Shown: positions 25,347-34,484, numbered from the stretch's first letter. The stretch is DNA of 37,240 bases from a bacterium (GCA_030620455.1 JAUXEQ010000001.1:1-37240), one strand, 5' to 3'. A program made the numbers and translations. The notes: generated by a model from the letters alone, not told the origin.

Positions 25347-28139
25347 TTAATGCTGAAATTCTCTTCTAATCCTATCTAATTCTTCAAGGCTTTCAACAAA
25401 CACTTTTCGAGCTTTGCTGCCTTCAAAAGGTCCCACAACATTCATCATTTCAAGTTGGTCAATTATCGATGCAGCTCTTGTGTATCCTACTCTTAATTTT
25501 CTCTGCAAATGTGATGCTGATCCTTTCTGAGAAATAACGATGACTTTTGCCGCTTCCCAAAAAAGTTCGTCAAGTTCTCTAATAGCTTGCCTTTTTGCGA
25601 GCTCTTCCTTAAAACTAACCTGTGTAACTTGAGGATTTGTAAACTTACAAAGATACTCGACAATTTTTTTCGATTCACTTGTAGAAACGTAAGATCCATG
25701 AATTCTCTGGGGTTCAGATTTGCCAGTGGACAGGAATAACATATCCCCATGTCCCAGAAGTCGTTCAGCTCCCTGTATATCAAGAATTGTTCTTGAATCT
25801 ACTCTACTTCGCACCTTGAATGCAATTCTTGAAGGGAAATTAGCCTTTATAAGTCCTGTAACAACATCTACCGAGGGTCGTTGAGTAGCAATAATAATAT
25901 GAATACCAACAGCTCTAGCCATTTGTGCTAAACGAGCAATAGGTTCCTCGATTTCTGACGATACAGTCATCATCAAATCAGCCAGTTCATCGATTACGAC
26001 CACAATAAACGGGATTTTACATCCCATATACGGTTTATCTTTTAGCAGCAAATAATATTCGTTAAGGCTTCGTACATGAAGTTCCGCAAGAATTTTATAT
26101 CTAGTTTCCATCTCTTCGACAACCCATTTCAAAGCTGCAGCCGCCTCCTTATTATCAACTACAACCGGAGCTAATAAATATGGTATTCCATTGTATATTG
26201 AAAGTTCAAGGCGTTTAGGGTCCAAGAGCAATAGCCTTAATTCAGAAGGATTACGTTTATACAACAGACTTGTAATAATTGCATTAATACAGACAGATTT
26301 CCCGGAACCTGTCGCACCTGCAATTAATAAATGAGGCATTTCTGTTAGGTCTTCGACACATGTATTTCCTGCAACATCTTTACCTAAAACAATCGGCAAA
26401 GATGCTTTCGAATCGACGTATTTCGAAGATTCCAAAACACTTCTAATATACACTATTTCTGGTTGTAGATTAGGTATTTCAATCCCCACTGTTCCTTTCC
26501 CCGGTAATGGTCCAACAATTCTCACATCCTTCGTTTTAAGCGAAAGTTTCAGATCATCCGCAAGAGCTAATACTTTCGATACTCGGGTTCCCGACTCAGG
26601 TTCAAATTCGAAACGAGTAATAACAGGACCAGGTTTTACAGTTATTATTTTGCCGAATATTTTATAAGTCCCAAGGGCATCACCAAGTTTTTTACCCATT
26701 GTATTCAATTCTATCTCGGTCATATGAGTTTTGGGATATTCTTGAGCTCTGAGAATTGAAAGAGGAGGTAAAGAAAAAAAGCTTTCCTGAAGCTTAATTT
26801 TTGTTCCCTCGATAGGTTCTGGAACTTTTATAGTCCTTGCTATTCCAATATTATTACCTAAATCTTTACTTTCAGCTTCAGCCCCATCTCCTATTGTTTT
26901 ATTCAATTCATTATCATGACTTACATCTGGGGCTTTTTCAACGTCTGGTTTTGCTTCTTTGCTTGTTGTACTTATTTCAGATTGTCTGATAAAATCAGAT
27001 GTCTTTGTTTGGCTTTCCTCTACATCCGATTTTGGATATTCAGGTGGAGTATAGTTATCCTCATGCCTTTGGGCAGAAACCTTTGGTTTCACAGGGATAT
27101 TTACATGAATCACTTGCGAAGTATTGTCGTCCGATCTGCTCGATTCTTTAGGAAGAGGAACATCTATAAATCCTTCTTGATCGTGGGATTTTTCGTTTTT
27201 AATGGTTTTTCTACGACCTAAAACATCGAGAAGACCGGGAACATGGATGTCATATTCATCTAATATCTCGATTCTTCGTTTGTCAGACTTATCAGAAGAG
27301 GTAATCTTTTCATCGGGAGCTATTTCATAATCCATATAAGCTTCAGATTTTGCCTTTGATCTCGATTGCTCTATTTCAGACATGAAAACAATATCAGGTA
27401 CACCGGGAGAACTACGGTCAATATCTACACTTTCAAGTTCTTCGGCCTTCTTGCCTACAAGGAAAACCTCATCGGAAAAATAATCCGGCACATTCTCAAT
27501 AATTCGAGTCCTTCTATAAATTCTATCCTGTCGTTCTGTATAATCATCAATTTCATCTTGCCTTTCCTGATATAACTTACTCAACTTCAGCTTACTCACT
27601 AATAATGTATTAAGTAATCGCCTTGTATGCTCACTAATATATTGTACAGGAATCCTCAAGCCCAATCCTGTAGCTAAAAGAACCCAAAGAGTAAAAATAA
27701 TAAGAGTAACGAGCATTGCTCCAAAGGAACCAAATACTGCAAAAATATTATTCAATCCTACACCGAAAGCTCCAATTATTTCCCGAATTTTAAACGAAAA
27801 GAATCCTGAGATTAAGATATTAAATGCAAAAAACCACCCAAAAAAATATCCTGTCATTTTAATCAACTTATCAAAACGCCATGATAAAACTCTTCCAAGC
27901 CCCCAAATAATAATAAGTATAACAAAAGCAAAACCTATGTATCCAAAATTATTGATAACTACCATCGAACTCCAAGCGCCTGATGGTCCAAGTAAATTCC
28001 CCATCTTTCTCTGAGGCGATATGGGGCTTTCACCCGGATAGAAATCCATGGAATTATATGATAGCAGCGAGATAAGTAATAATGCCGCTAATGATAAAAG
28101 AATTAATCCAGATATGATTCTAACAATTTTAAAGCTCAT
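25347..28139 (-). CDS. ftsK: FtsK/SpoIIIE-family DNA translocase
   Basis: A 930-residue septal DNA pump that moves chromosome ends apart during division. Hydrophobic N-terminal segments (about 6-28, 60-84, 95-116, 130-162) give the membrane domain. About 180-440 is a long, charged, low-complexity linker rich in Glu, Asp, Lys and Ser. The motor follows: an alpha-beta start near 455, Walker A GATGSGKS (608-615), DPKR (640-643), Walker B VVVIDELADLM (Asp717-Glu718) and ATQRPSVDV. The C-terminal gamma winged-helix domain (about 855-925: KGSASHLQRKLRVGYTRA) reads KOPS-type chromosome signals. ATG at 28139 is followed by a typical first helix. It is divergent from tRNA-Lys/lspA, with a 90-nt shared upstream region. 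Confidence 0.97.
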   Translation of the reverse strand: MSFKIVRIISGLILLSLAALLLISLLSYNSMDFYPGESPISPQRKMGNLLGPSGAWSSMVVINNFGYIGFAFVILIIIWGLGRVLSWRFDKLIKMTGYFFGWFFAFNILISGFFSFKIREIIGAFGVGLNNIFAVFGSFGAMLVTLIIFTLWVLLATGLGLRIPVQYISEHTRRLLNTLLVSKLKLSKLYQERQDEIDDYTERQDRIYRRTRIIENVPDYFSDEVFLVGKKAEELESVDIDRSSPGVPDIVFMSEIEQSRSKAKSEAYMDYEIAPDEKITSSDKSDKRRIEILDEYDIHVPGLLDVLGRRKTIKNEKSHDQEGFIDVPLPKESSRSDDNTSQVIHVNIPVKPKVSAQRHEDNYTPPEYPKSDVEESQTKTSDFIRQSEISTTSKEAKPDVEKAPDVSHDNELNKTIGDGAEAESKDLGNNIGIARTIKVPEPIEGTKIKLQESFFSLPPLSILRAQEYPKTHMTEIELNTMGKKLGDALGTYKIFGKIITVKPGPVITRFEFEPESGTRVSKVLALADDLKLSLKTKDVRIVGPLPGKGTVGIEIPNLQPEIVYIRSVLESSKYVDSKASLPIVLGKDVAGNTCVEDLTEMPHLLIAGATGSGKSVCINAIITSLLYKRNPSELRLLLLDPKRLELSIYNGIPYLLAPVVVDNKEAAAALKWVVEEMETRYKILAELHVRSLNEYYLLLKDKPYMGCKIPFIVVVIDELADLMMTVSSEIEEPIARLAQMARAVGIHIIIATQRPSVDVVTGLIKANFPSRIAFKVRSRVDSRTILDIQGAERLLGHGDMLFLSTGKSEPQRIHGSYVSTSESKKIVEYLCKFTNPQVTQVSFKEELAKRQAIRELDELFWEAAKVIVISQKGSASHLQRKLRVGYTRAASIIDQLEMMNVVGPFEGSKARKVFVESLEELDRIRREFQH

Positions 28140-28170
28140 TACTCTAAAGAATATATTTGTTAATAACGTT

Positions 28171-28192
28171 TCAAGAGATATTTTACTCTTGA
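28171..28192. repeat. Palindrome between divergent ftsK and tRNA-Lys
   Basis: TCAAGAG, 8 nt, CTCTTGA: a 7-bp inverted repeat. Its right arm overlaps the -35 box of the tRNA-Lys promoter, and it lies in the ftsK leader on the other strand. It could be an operator for a dimeric regulator or a small hairpin in the ftsK mRNA leader. One copy only was seen. Confidence 0.4.
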
Positions 28193-28217
28193 CAACAATA
28201 TTGGCAATAAATATTTT
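28189..28217 (+). promoter_or_regulatory. Promoter of tRNA-Lys / lspA
   Basis: A perfect -35 box TTGACA (28189-28194), a 17-nt spacer and TATTTT (28212-28217) place the transcription start near 28224, about 6 nt before the tRNA. The -10 box matches 4 of 6 consensus bases. As lspA begins 55 nt after the tRNA with no terminator in between, this promoter probably drives both. Confidence 0.7.
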
Positions 28218-28229
28218 TGAGGTTTATTT

Positions 28230-28302
28230 GGGGGTGTAGCTCAGGTGGCAGAGCAACGGCCTTTTAAGCCGTGGGCCGATGGTTCGAATCCATTCACCCT
28301 CA
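28230..28302 (+). tRNA. tRNA-Lys (anticodon UUU)
   Basis: A full cloverleaf: acceptor GGGGGTG/CACCCTC (one G-U pair), D stem GCTC/GAGC, anticodon stem ACGGC/GCCGT with loop CTTTTAA (anticodon UUU), T stem GATGG/CCATT with loop TTCGAAT, discriminator A. It is 73 nt without an encoded CCA. It sits directly behind a strong promoter and 55 nt before lspA. Confidence 0.95.
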
Positions 28303-28357
28303 AATTTTCATTGGTTTGTTTTATTTTCTCCAATCTCAAACATTATAAAAGCACAAC

Positions 28358-28909
28358 TTGATTACATTGAAAAAAATATTCAAAAGTAGAATAATTAAGT
28401 CTCTAATTATCATAGTAGAAGTGGTTTTTCTAGACAGAATAACAAAATCTATTGTTTCGCAAAGATTGATACCTAACAAATCACTTTCTATAATCGGCAA
28501 CTTTTTTAAAGTAACCTTGGTTTTTAATCCTGGTGGTGTGTTTGGAACGAGAATAGGTGGCAATCTATTTTACATATTAGCCGCAATTTTTGCAGCATTA
28601 ATCTTAGTTGTTTGGTTTTTAAAGAAAAAAACATCAGTAGCTCATATTACAGCAATTTCACTTATGCTTGGCGGAGCTATAGGTAATCTTATCGATAGAA
28701 TTAGAATCGGCAAAGTGATAGATTTCCTTGACTTTGGAATTGGAAACTATAGATGGTATACATTTAATATTGCAGATTCTGCAATAACTGTTGGAATAAC
28801 AATTATAATTTTCGCCGAGCTTTTTTTAAGTCATCATGATAATAAAAAGGATCGACAAGAGATTTTCAACGAAACAAAATACCTTGAGAAAATAGATAAA
28901 ATAGAATAG
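28358..28909 (+). CDS. lspA: Lipoprotein signal peptidase (signal peptidase II)
   Basis: A 183-residue inner-membrane aspartyl protease that removes signal peptides from lipidated prolipoproteins. It has four hydrophobic segments (about 14-30, 66-88, 95-112, 137-155) and the family motifs: LDRITK (25-30), F-N-P-G-G-V-F-G (56-63; the usual form is N-x-G-A-A-F), GGAIGNLIDRI (105-115), IDFLDF with catalytic Asp122, and FNIADSAI with catalytic Asp140. No ATG is available; I use TTG at 28358, with TTG at 28367 as the alternative. Neither has a clear ribosome site, so the start is uncertain. The gene is read from the tRNA-Lys promoter. It is needed for lipoproteins such as those at 1-685 and 9126-9674. 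Confidence 0.93.
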   Translation: MITLKKIFKSRIIKSLIIIVEVVFLDRITKSIVSQRLIPNKSLSIIGNFFKVTLVFNPGGVFGTRIGGNLFYILAAIFAALILVVWFLKKKTSVAHITAISLMLGGAIGNLIDRIRIGKVIDFLDFGIGNYRWYTFNIADSAITVGITIIIFAELFLSHHDNKKDRQEIFNETKYLEKIDKIE

Positions 28910-29044
28910 AATTCGAATAATATTACCGATAATGAATATAGAATTCCATTATCTTAATAAGAATCACAAGAAGATATTTATTTAATTCAGGATTTTATTA
29001 TGGGATTTTAAGAATTAATTCTCTTTGAATGATAAAATTAACAC

Positions 29045-29073
29045 TTGACAGACTATAGAAAAAATTTTACAAT
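29045..29073 (+). promoter_or_regulatory. Promoter of rpsO
   Basis: TTGACA (29045-29050), a 17-nt spacer and TACAAT (29068-29073) form a near-consensus promoter. The start of transcription would be near 29080, which gives an rpsO leader of about 25 nt. The open frame extends back through this promoter, which helps to show that the upstream codons are not part of the protein. The 135 nt between lspA and this site show only a weak AT-rich hairpin (28928-28953). Confidence 0.75.
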
Positions 29074-29104
29074 TTGCGCCTTAGGGAAAATTAAGGAGGA
29101 AAAT

Positions 29105-29371
29105 TTGCTGGATAAAGAAATTAAAAATGAAGTTATGAAGAAGTATGAAAGACATCCAAAGGATGTAGGCTCATCTGAAGTACAAGTTGCCGTATTAACT
29201 GAACGGATAAAGGTTTTGTCCCAACATTTTTCCCTTCATCCGAAAGATACAAACTCAAAACGCGGTTTTATGATCTTAGTCGGTCGCAGAAGAAGGTTAC
29301 TTAATTACCTTCGTAGAAAAGATTATGAAGGATATTTAAAATTAATCAGAAGTCTCGGATTGCGTAAATAA
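29105..29371 (+). CDS. rpsO: Small ribosomal subunit protein S15 (uS15)
   Basis: An 88-residue 30S subunit protein that binds 16S rRNA early in assembly. Family marks include HPKDVGSSEVQVAVLTERI, L-S-x-H-F-S-L-H-P-K-D-x-N-S-K-R-G and the end YLKLIRSLGLRK. I start it at TTG 29105, 5 nt after GGAGG. This gives the normal S15 length, while a longer frame opening at 29045 would translate through the promoter and leader. It precedes pnp by 180 nt, the same gene order as in many bacteria, where S15 also represses its own mRNA. A small inverted repeat (CGGAAA/TTTCCG at 29382-29398) follows, without a T-run. Confidence 0.96.
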   Translation: MLDKEIKNEVMKKYERHPKDVGSSEVQVAVLTERIKVLSQHFSLHPKDTNSKRGFMILVGRRRRLLNYLRRKDYEGYLKLIRSLGLRK

Positions 29372-29477
29372 TCAACCTTTCCGGAAATACTATTTCCGAT
29401 TAATCCAATAATACATGAGTTTTTTTGAGATTAGCTTATCGAATTATATTCATAGAATTCAAACAATAAAAACAAAA

Positions 29478-29505
29478 TTGTATTTTTTAACATATCTCGT
29501 ATATT
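29478..29505 (+). promoter_or_regulatory. Candidate promoter for pnp
   Basis: TTGTAT (29478-29483), a 16-nt spacer and TATATT (29500-29505), 46 nt before the pnp start codon. The match is fair in an AT-rich gap. A secondary promoter between rpsO and pnp is known in other bacteria, so pnp may be read both from here and from the rpsO promoter. Confidence 0.4.
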
Positions 29506-29551
29506 AGAGAAAATTACAAATTAAATTTTTAACTAAGGAAAATACAAAAAT

Positions 29552-31687
29552 ATGGAATATACAGAACTAAAAGAAAAAATTGGCAATTGTGAAATAACTT
29601 TGCAAACTGGGAAAGTAGCTCGCCAAGCGGATGGAGCTATTTGGGTGCAGACAGGTGGTACAATAGTATTGGTTACAGCTGTTTCATCAAAGAATCCTAG
29701 TTCCTACAAAGGTTTTATGCCGTTAACAGTGGACTATCGAGAAAAATTTTACGCTGCTGGCAAAATTCCCGGAGGCTTTTTTAAACGTGAGGGAAGACCT
29801 TATGAACATGAAATACTTAGATCTCGACTTATAGACAGACCAGTTAGACCACTTTTTCCAAAAGATTATACTTATGAAACACAAGTATTAGCATCGGTTA
29901 TTTCCTTTGATCAAGAAAATGAACCAGATATTCTGGGTATTATCGGTGCTTCCGCAGCACTATCTATTTCCGATATACCTTTTAATGGTCCTTTTGGTGC
30001 TGTGAGGATTGCTTTAATTGAAGGTGAATACGTAGTAAATCCTACTGTTACACAAAGAGAAAAAGCTACTCTTGATTTGGTTGTTGCAGGAACTGATAAA
30101 GATATAATAATGGTCGAAGGGACTGCAATAGAAGTCAGCGAAGCTACATTACTGGAAGTTCTTAAGGCTGCTCAACCTGCATTATCGAAGATAGTTAAAA
30201 TCCAGCAAGAGCTTATTAAAAAAATCGGAAAACCTAAAAGAGAATACGAACCAGATATAATAGACCCAAAACTCGATAAAGCTGTCAGAAAACTCGGAAC
30301 GGAAAAAATTAGAGAATTAATTCAAACTGAATCGAAATCTGATCGACAAGATCTAAGTGATAAACTCAGCAATTCAGTTATCGAAAAACTTATCGAAGAA
30401 TACCCCGAATCCGAAGGTAAAATTAACTTAATTATGGATAGTATCAGGGGTGAAATTATAAGGAAAATGATTTTAGACGAAAAGCGACGATCCGATGGTA
30501 GAGATTTTGATGAAATACGTGAGATTTCAATCGAACTTGGCATTCTCCCCAGAGCACATGGGTCTGCGCTTTTCACAAGAGGAGAAACTCAAGCATTATC
30601 GGCTGTAACTTTAGGTACAAAACTTGACGAACAGAAAATTGAGGATCTCGAGGGAGAATCGTTTAAAAGCTTTATTTTGCATTATAATTTCCCACCGTTT
30701 TCCGTTGGAGATGTTCGACCTATAAGAGGTCCTGGAAGAAGAGAGATAGGACACGGTAACTTAGCAGAACGTTCTTTGCAAAATATTATACCCTCCGAAG
30801 AAACTTTTCCTTATACGATTCGCATTGTCTCAGAAATCTTAGAATCCAATGGCTCCTCTTCAATGGCTACTGTCTGTTCAGGAAGTTTATCGCTTATGGA
30901 TGCAGGAATACCTATTAAAACCCACGTTGCGGGAATTGCTATGGGTCTTGTAATAGAAAATGGGAAACATGCCATTTTAACTGATATTAAAGGTTCAGAA
31001 GACCATTATGGTGATATGGACTTCAAAGTTACCGGTTCCGAAAAAGGAATTAATGCTTTTCAGATGGATGTCAAAGTTCCGGGAATTTCATTCGATATTA
31101 TAGAGAAAGCTCTATCTCAAGCAAAAGATGGAAGGGAATTTATCCTCAGGAAAATGAATGAAGTAATCGATAAGCCAAGGTCAAACCTTGCACCTCATGC
31201 ACCCAGAATCCAGATAATCCATATCAATCACGAGAAAATCGGCGAAGTTATCGGAAGCGGTGGCAAGGTTATTAGAAGTATACAGGAGGAAACCTCAACC
31301 ACAATTGCCATCGAACCAGACGGATCGGTCTTTATTTCCGCTTTAGATACTGATTCTATGAATTCTGCAATTAAAATTATTGAATCTATTGTTGAAGAAC
31401 CAGTAGTTGGAGCTATTTATAATGGAACAGTTGTTCGTATTCAACCTTTTGGAGCGTTTGTGAAAATTACTCATTCCTGCGAGGGATTACTCCACATTTC
31501 CGAAATCGAGCATAGGAGAATTAATAAAGTTGAGGATGTTCTGAAAACTGGGGAAAAAGTTAAAGTAAAAGTTCTTGCTGTCGATCCAGAATCCGGAAAA
31601 ATTCGACTTTCCCGAAAAGCTTTGCTTAAAAAGGAAAGAACTTCCAATATAAATAGAGACGACAAAGAGTATAGAGGAAATAACTAA
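29552..31687 (+). CDS. pnp: Polyribonucleotide nucleotidyltransferase (PNPase)
   Basis: A 711-residue 3'-5' phosphorolytic exoribonuclease, usually a trimer and often part of an RNA degradosome. The two RNase PH-type cores lie at about 8-225 and 310-545, split by an alpha-helical domain. The RNA-binding FFKREGR loop is at 76-82. The catalytic Asp region of the second core is DHYGDMDF (484-491), followed by T-G-S-E-K-G-I-N-A-F-Q-M-D. A KH domain (about 553-615, GSGG at 568-571) and an S1 domain (620-692, VRIQPFGAFV) complete the family layout. The length is standard. ATG 29552 has only a weak AAGGAAA upstream at a long distance, but the opening fits the family. It is followed by rplU after 39 nt. 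Confidence 0.98.
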   Translation: MEYTELKEKIGNCEITLQTGKVARQADGAIWVQTGGTIVLVTAVSSKNPSSYKGFMPLTVDYREKFYAAGKIPGGFFKREGRPYEHEILRSRLIDRPVRPLFPKDYTYETQVLASVISFDQENEPDILGIIGASAALSISDIPFNGPFGAVRIALIEGEYVVNPTVTQREKATLDLVVAGTDKDIIMVEGTAIEVSEATLLEVLKAAQPALSKIVKIQQELIKKIGKPKREYEPDIIDPKLDKAVRKLGTEKIRELIQTESKSDRQDLSDKLSNSVIEKLIEEYPESEGKINLIMDSIRGEIIRKMILDEKRRSDGRDFDEIREISIELGILPRAHGSALFTRGETQALSAVTLGTKLDEQKIEDLEGESFKSFILHYNFPPFSVGDVRPIRGPGRREIGHGNLAERSLQNIIPSEETFPYTIRIVSEILESNGSSSMATVCSGSLSLMDAGIPIKTHVAGIAMGLVIENGKHAILTDIKGSEDHYGDMDFKVTGSEKGINAFQMDVKVPGISFDIIEKALSQAKDGREFILRKMNEVIDKPRSNLAPHAPRIQIIHINHEKIGEVIGSGGKVIRSIQEETSTTIAIEPDGSVFISALDTDSMNSAIKIIESIVEEPVVGAIYNGTVVRIQPFGAFVKITHSCEGLLHISEIEHRRINKVEDVLKTGEKVKVKVLAVDPESGKIRLSRKALLKKERTSNINRDDKEYRGNN

Positions 31688-31726
31688 AATTAAAAAAATT
31701 AACAATTAAATAAGAAAAGGATTGTT

Positions 31727-32044
31727 ATGTTTGCCATTGTTGAAATTGCTGGATTACAAGTAAAAGTCTCACCTGGGGATAAGGTTTGGGTTCCATTTAT
31801 GAGTTCAAAAGAAGAGGGTTCAAAACTCAATTTTGAGGATGTATATCTTTTCTCTGATGATAAAGAAACTATTGTAGGTAACCCTAAAATCGATGGTGTA
31901 ACTATCGAAGCTACTTTGCTTGAACACACTAAAGGACCTAAGCTTATTGTCTTTAAAAAGAAAAGAAGAACCGGCTATCATAAAAAGCAGGGACACAGGC
32001 AGAAATATTCGATCCTACAAATTGACGAAATCTTAGTTTCATAA
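31727..32044 (+). CDS. rplU: Large ribosomal subunit protein L21 (bL21)
   Basis: A 105-residue 50S protein. The opening MFAIVEIAGLQVKVSPGDK matches the L21 pattern (VIEIGGKQYKV..GD). The family end R-R-x-x-x-x-K-K-Q-G-H-R-Q is present as RTGYHKKQGHRQKYS. Length fits (usually 101-105). AAAGGA lies upstream of the ATG. The usual partner gene rpmA (L27) is absent; bamA follows after only 7 nt, so the two are translated from one message. Confidence 0.96.
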   Translation: MFAIVEIAGLQVKVSPGDKVWVPFMSSKEEGSKLNFEDVYLFSDDKETIVGNPKIDGVTIEATLLEHTKGPKLIVFKKKRRTGYHKKQGHRQKYSILQIDEILVS

Positions 32045-32051
32045 GAGATCA

Positions 32052-34384
32052 ATGAGAATGAAATGGTGCAAATTTTTAGCATGTCTCCTCGGAATTATAC
32101 TATCACTGTGTAGCATCTCCTTCGCACAAAATACAAGAATCAATAAAATCACTGTTGTTGGAACGGAATTCACCAGTCCGGAACTTGTTCGAGTCAATTC
32201 TGGACTTGCAGAAAACCAATTGTTCTCCACTTTAGCTCTCCAGGACGCCGTAAGAAGCATTTATGCTCTTGGAAGCTATGACGATGCAAAAATCCTTGTT
32301 AGCAAAGGTCCCTATGGCTTCGATATTGAAATTCACGTGCATGAACTTCTTCGAGTTGGAAAAATTGAATTTTCAGGTAATAAAAAGATAAAAGATGATA
32401 AACTTGTGAAAGTTATTGGATTTGGGAAAAATGCATTTTTATCAAAATCGAAGATTTTTAACGCTGTTAATTCAGTAAAATCAAAATATTCAAGCGAGGG
32501 ATATGCTGGAGTAACTGTTAAATATGATGCAAAAAAAGCAGATCCGGGATATGTAGACATCGAATTTAAAATCGACGAAGTTAAGACTTCAAGAATCATC
32601 TCGATAGAGTTTGAAGGGAATGAAATTTATTCTGATAGGAAACTTCGTTCTTTAATGGATTCAAAGCAAAAAAGTATCTTAAGAAGTGGAAAATTTGACA
32701 AGCAAAAGTACGATGAAGATCTTCTAAAGATTGAAGATTTATACAGGAACAAAGGATATATAACCGCAGAAATCATAAAAGACTCTATTGGTCGTGTTGC
32801 TGATGGTATTAACATTACAATTTGGATTGAAGAAGGTGAAAAGTTTTACTATAAAGGAATTAGCTTCACAGGTAATGCAAAATTCACAGACGATGAATTG
32901 CTATCAAAAGTAAAGTTGAAAAAAGGAGATGTTTTTAGCCAAAAAAACTTGAAAATACTATTCAAGATATCTACTTTGCATACACAGATGATGGATACAT
33001 CCATGCAAGAGTCGAGCCAAATAGAAAAATCTCTGGGGATAGTGTTAGCCTCGATGTTTCTATCGATGAAGGTCCTCGAGCAAGGATTCGATACCTATAT
33101 ATCGAAGGAAACAATCGAACATTTGAAAACGTGATTAGGCGAGAAGTGATTCTTTTCCCAGGTCAGATTTTTAAACGCGACTTATTATTCATCAGCCAAC
33201 GCAATGTATATTTCTTAAACTTTTTTGAAGATGTCGTACCTGAGTTTAAGGTTTTGCCTAATGGCGATGTCGATCTCACACTTAAAGTTACGGAAAAACC
33301 GATTGGTCGATTTCAGATTGGTGCTGCATATAATGCGAGAGATAAATTAGTGGGAACAATTTCCATTGGATACCCTAATGTTTTGGGTCGAGGGTGGAAT
33401 ACGGATGTTATGTTTGAATTCGGAAAATTAAGAAACAATCTTTCGCTATCATTCACCGAACCCTGGCTCTTCAATACTCCTACAAGTTCCGGGTTTGATA
33501 TTTACAACACAACAACTGAATGGGAAGGTAATTACACAGAATTAAGACGAGGTGGAGCAATACGTCTTGGTCGGAAACTTTTCAAACCAAGGTATTTCTC
33601 AGTCTATGCTCGATACAAACTTGAATCTGTTAAATATTTTAACATATCAGATAGTTATATTCCCTCACCATCTTATGACATTCGAGCTATCGACTGGCCA
33701 CAATCCGAATCCTCGCTTATGCTTACAATTCAACGCGACAGCAGAGATTCACGTCTATTTGCTTCAAAAGGAAGCAAAAACTCGATTAGTTTAGAAAATT
33801 CTGGTGGTTTTATCGGCGGACAAATTGATTTTCAAAAATTTTGGTTCAAATCGGATTGGTACTTTCCGCTTCATAAATACCTGACTTTTGTGGCAAAAGG
33901 ACATTTGGGACTGCTAACAAACTTATATGGCAATTCTGAGAAAGTTCCATATGGCGAAAGATTCTATCCTGGAGGAATAAGCTTTGATGGTCAAATTCGA
34001 GGTTATAACGACCGATCCGTTGGTCCAATACTTCACACCGAACCTATTTACGATTCTATAGCTATACCTGACGCTAATGGAAATTTACCACTTATAAGAT
34101 CCTCATACGATTATCGAGCTGGTGGAAGAGCAGTTCTGATACTAACGTCTGAACTTCGAGTTCCTCTTATTAAAGATCAATTATATTTTGCTACATTTGT
34201 AGATGCAGGAAATGCTTGGATGAAGCCTGAACAAATTAACGTTAGAAAACTGGTAACTGGTGCAGGTTTTGGAGTGAGATTTGTAGTTCCTATGATGGGT
34301 ATTATGGGATTAGATTTTGGTTGGGGATTTGACAGGGAGAAACCGGATTGGCAAATACATTTCCAGATTGGACCGGAATTTTAA
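32052..34384 (+). CDS. bamA: Outer-membrane protein assembly factor BamA, interrupted by a frameshift
   Basis: BamA inserts beta-barrel proteins into the outer membrane. The frame from 32052 encodes a signal peptide (LLGIILSLCSISFA/Q) and POTRA domains (KITVVGTEFTS, VGKIEFSGNKKIKDDKL, ISIEFEGNEIYSDRKL, YYKGISFTGNAKFTDDELL). At 32941-32948 the zero frame goes wrong and runs into non-homologous sequence to 33134. The -1 frame carries on perfectly: DIYFAYTDDGYIHARVEP, then YLYIEGNNRTFENVI. It then runs through the last POTRA and the barrel (GRFQIGAAYNARDKLVG, IRGYNDRSVG as the lid-lock motif, WQIHFQIGPEF end) to 34384. Joined, the product is 777 residues, a normal BamA length. Either one A is missing from an A run in the assembly, or translation or transcription slips here. 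As BamA is essential, a true null is unlikely. ATG 32052 has only a weak ribosome site. Confidence 0.93.
32942..32948 (+). other. Slippery heptamer A AAA AAC at the bamA frame change
   Basis: In the zero frame the codons are CAA-AAA-AAC, so the bases read A-AAA-AAC, a classical -1 slippery site. Slipping back one base gives CTT-GAA-AAT, exactly the frame that continues BamA. An AGGAG lies 13 nt upstream (32924-32928), as in the stimulator of dnaX. A 6-bp hairpin CTTGAA/TTCAAG (32948-32966) follows with no spacer. All three are seen; function is not shown. Confidence 0.5.
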
Positions 34385-34454
34385 TAATTTCAATGAGATC
34401 TATATTTTTAAACTGTATTCATTTACTTTCTTTATATCAATTGAAACATTATTA

Positions 34455-34484
34455 TTGAATAACCAGATTAAATATTAGTATATT
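34455..34484 (+). promoter_or_regulatory. Candidate promoter for the ybbR-tsaD genes
   Basis: TTGAAT (34455-34460), an 18-nt spacer and TATATT (34479-34484), in the 171-nt gap after bamA. The match is moderate and the gap is AT-rich. No terminator for bamA was found in the gap. Confidence 0.3.

Noticed and set aside
28928..28953. Hairpin after lspA as a terminator
   Set aside because: The stem GATAATG/CATTATC is short, AT-rich and has no T-run after it.
29382..29398. Hairpin after rpsO as a terminator
   Set aside because: Only about 6 bp (CGGAAA/TTTCCG) with no following T-run; at most a weak processing site before pnp.
33131..34384. The second half of bamA as an independent gene starting with GTG
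   Set aside because: It would begin in the middle of the last POTRA domain, has no ribosome site, and homology continues upstream in the same frame to the A-run.
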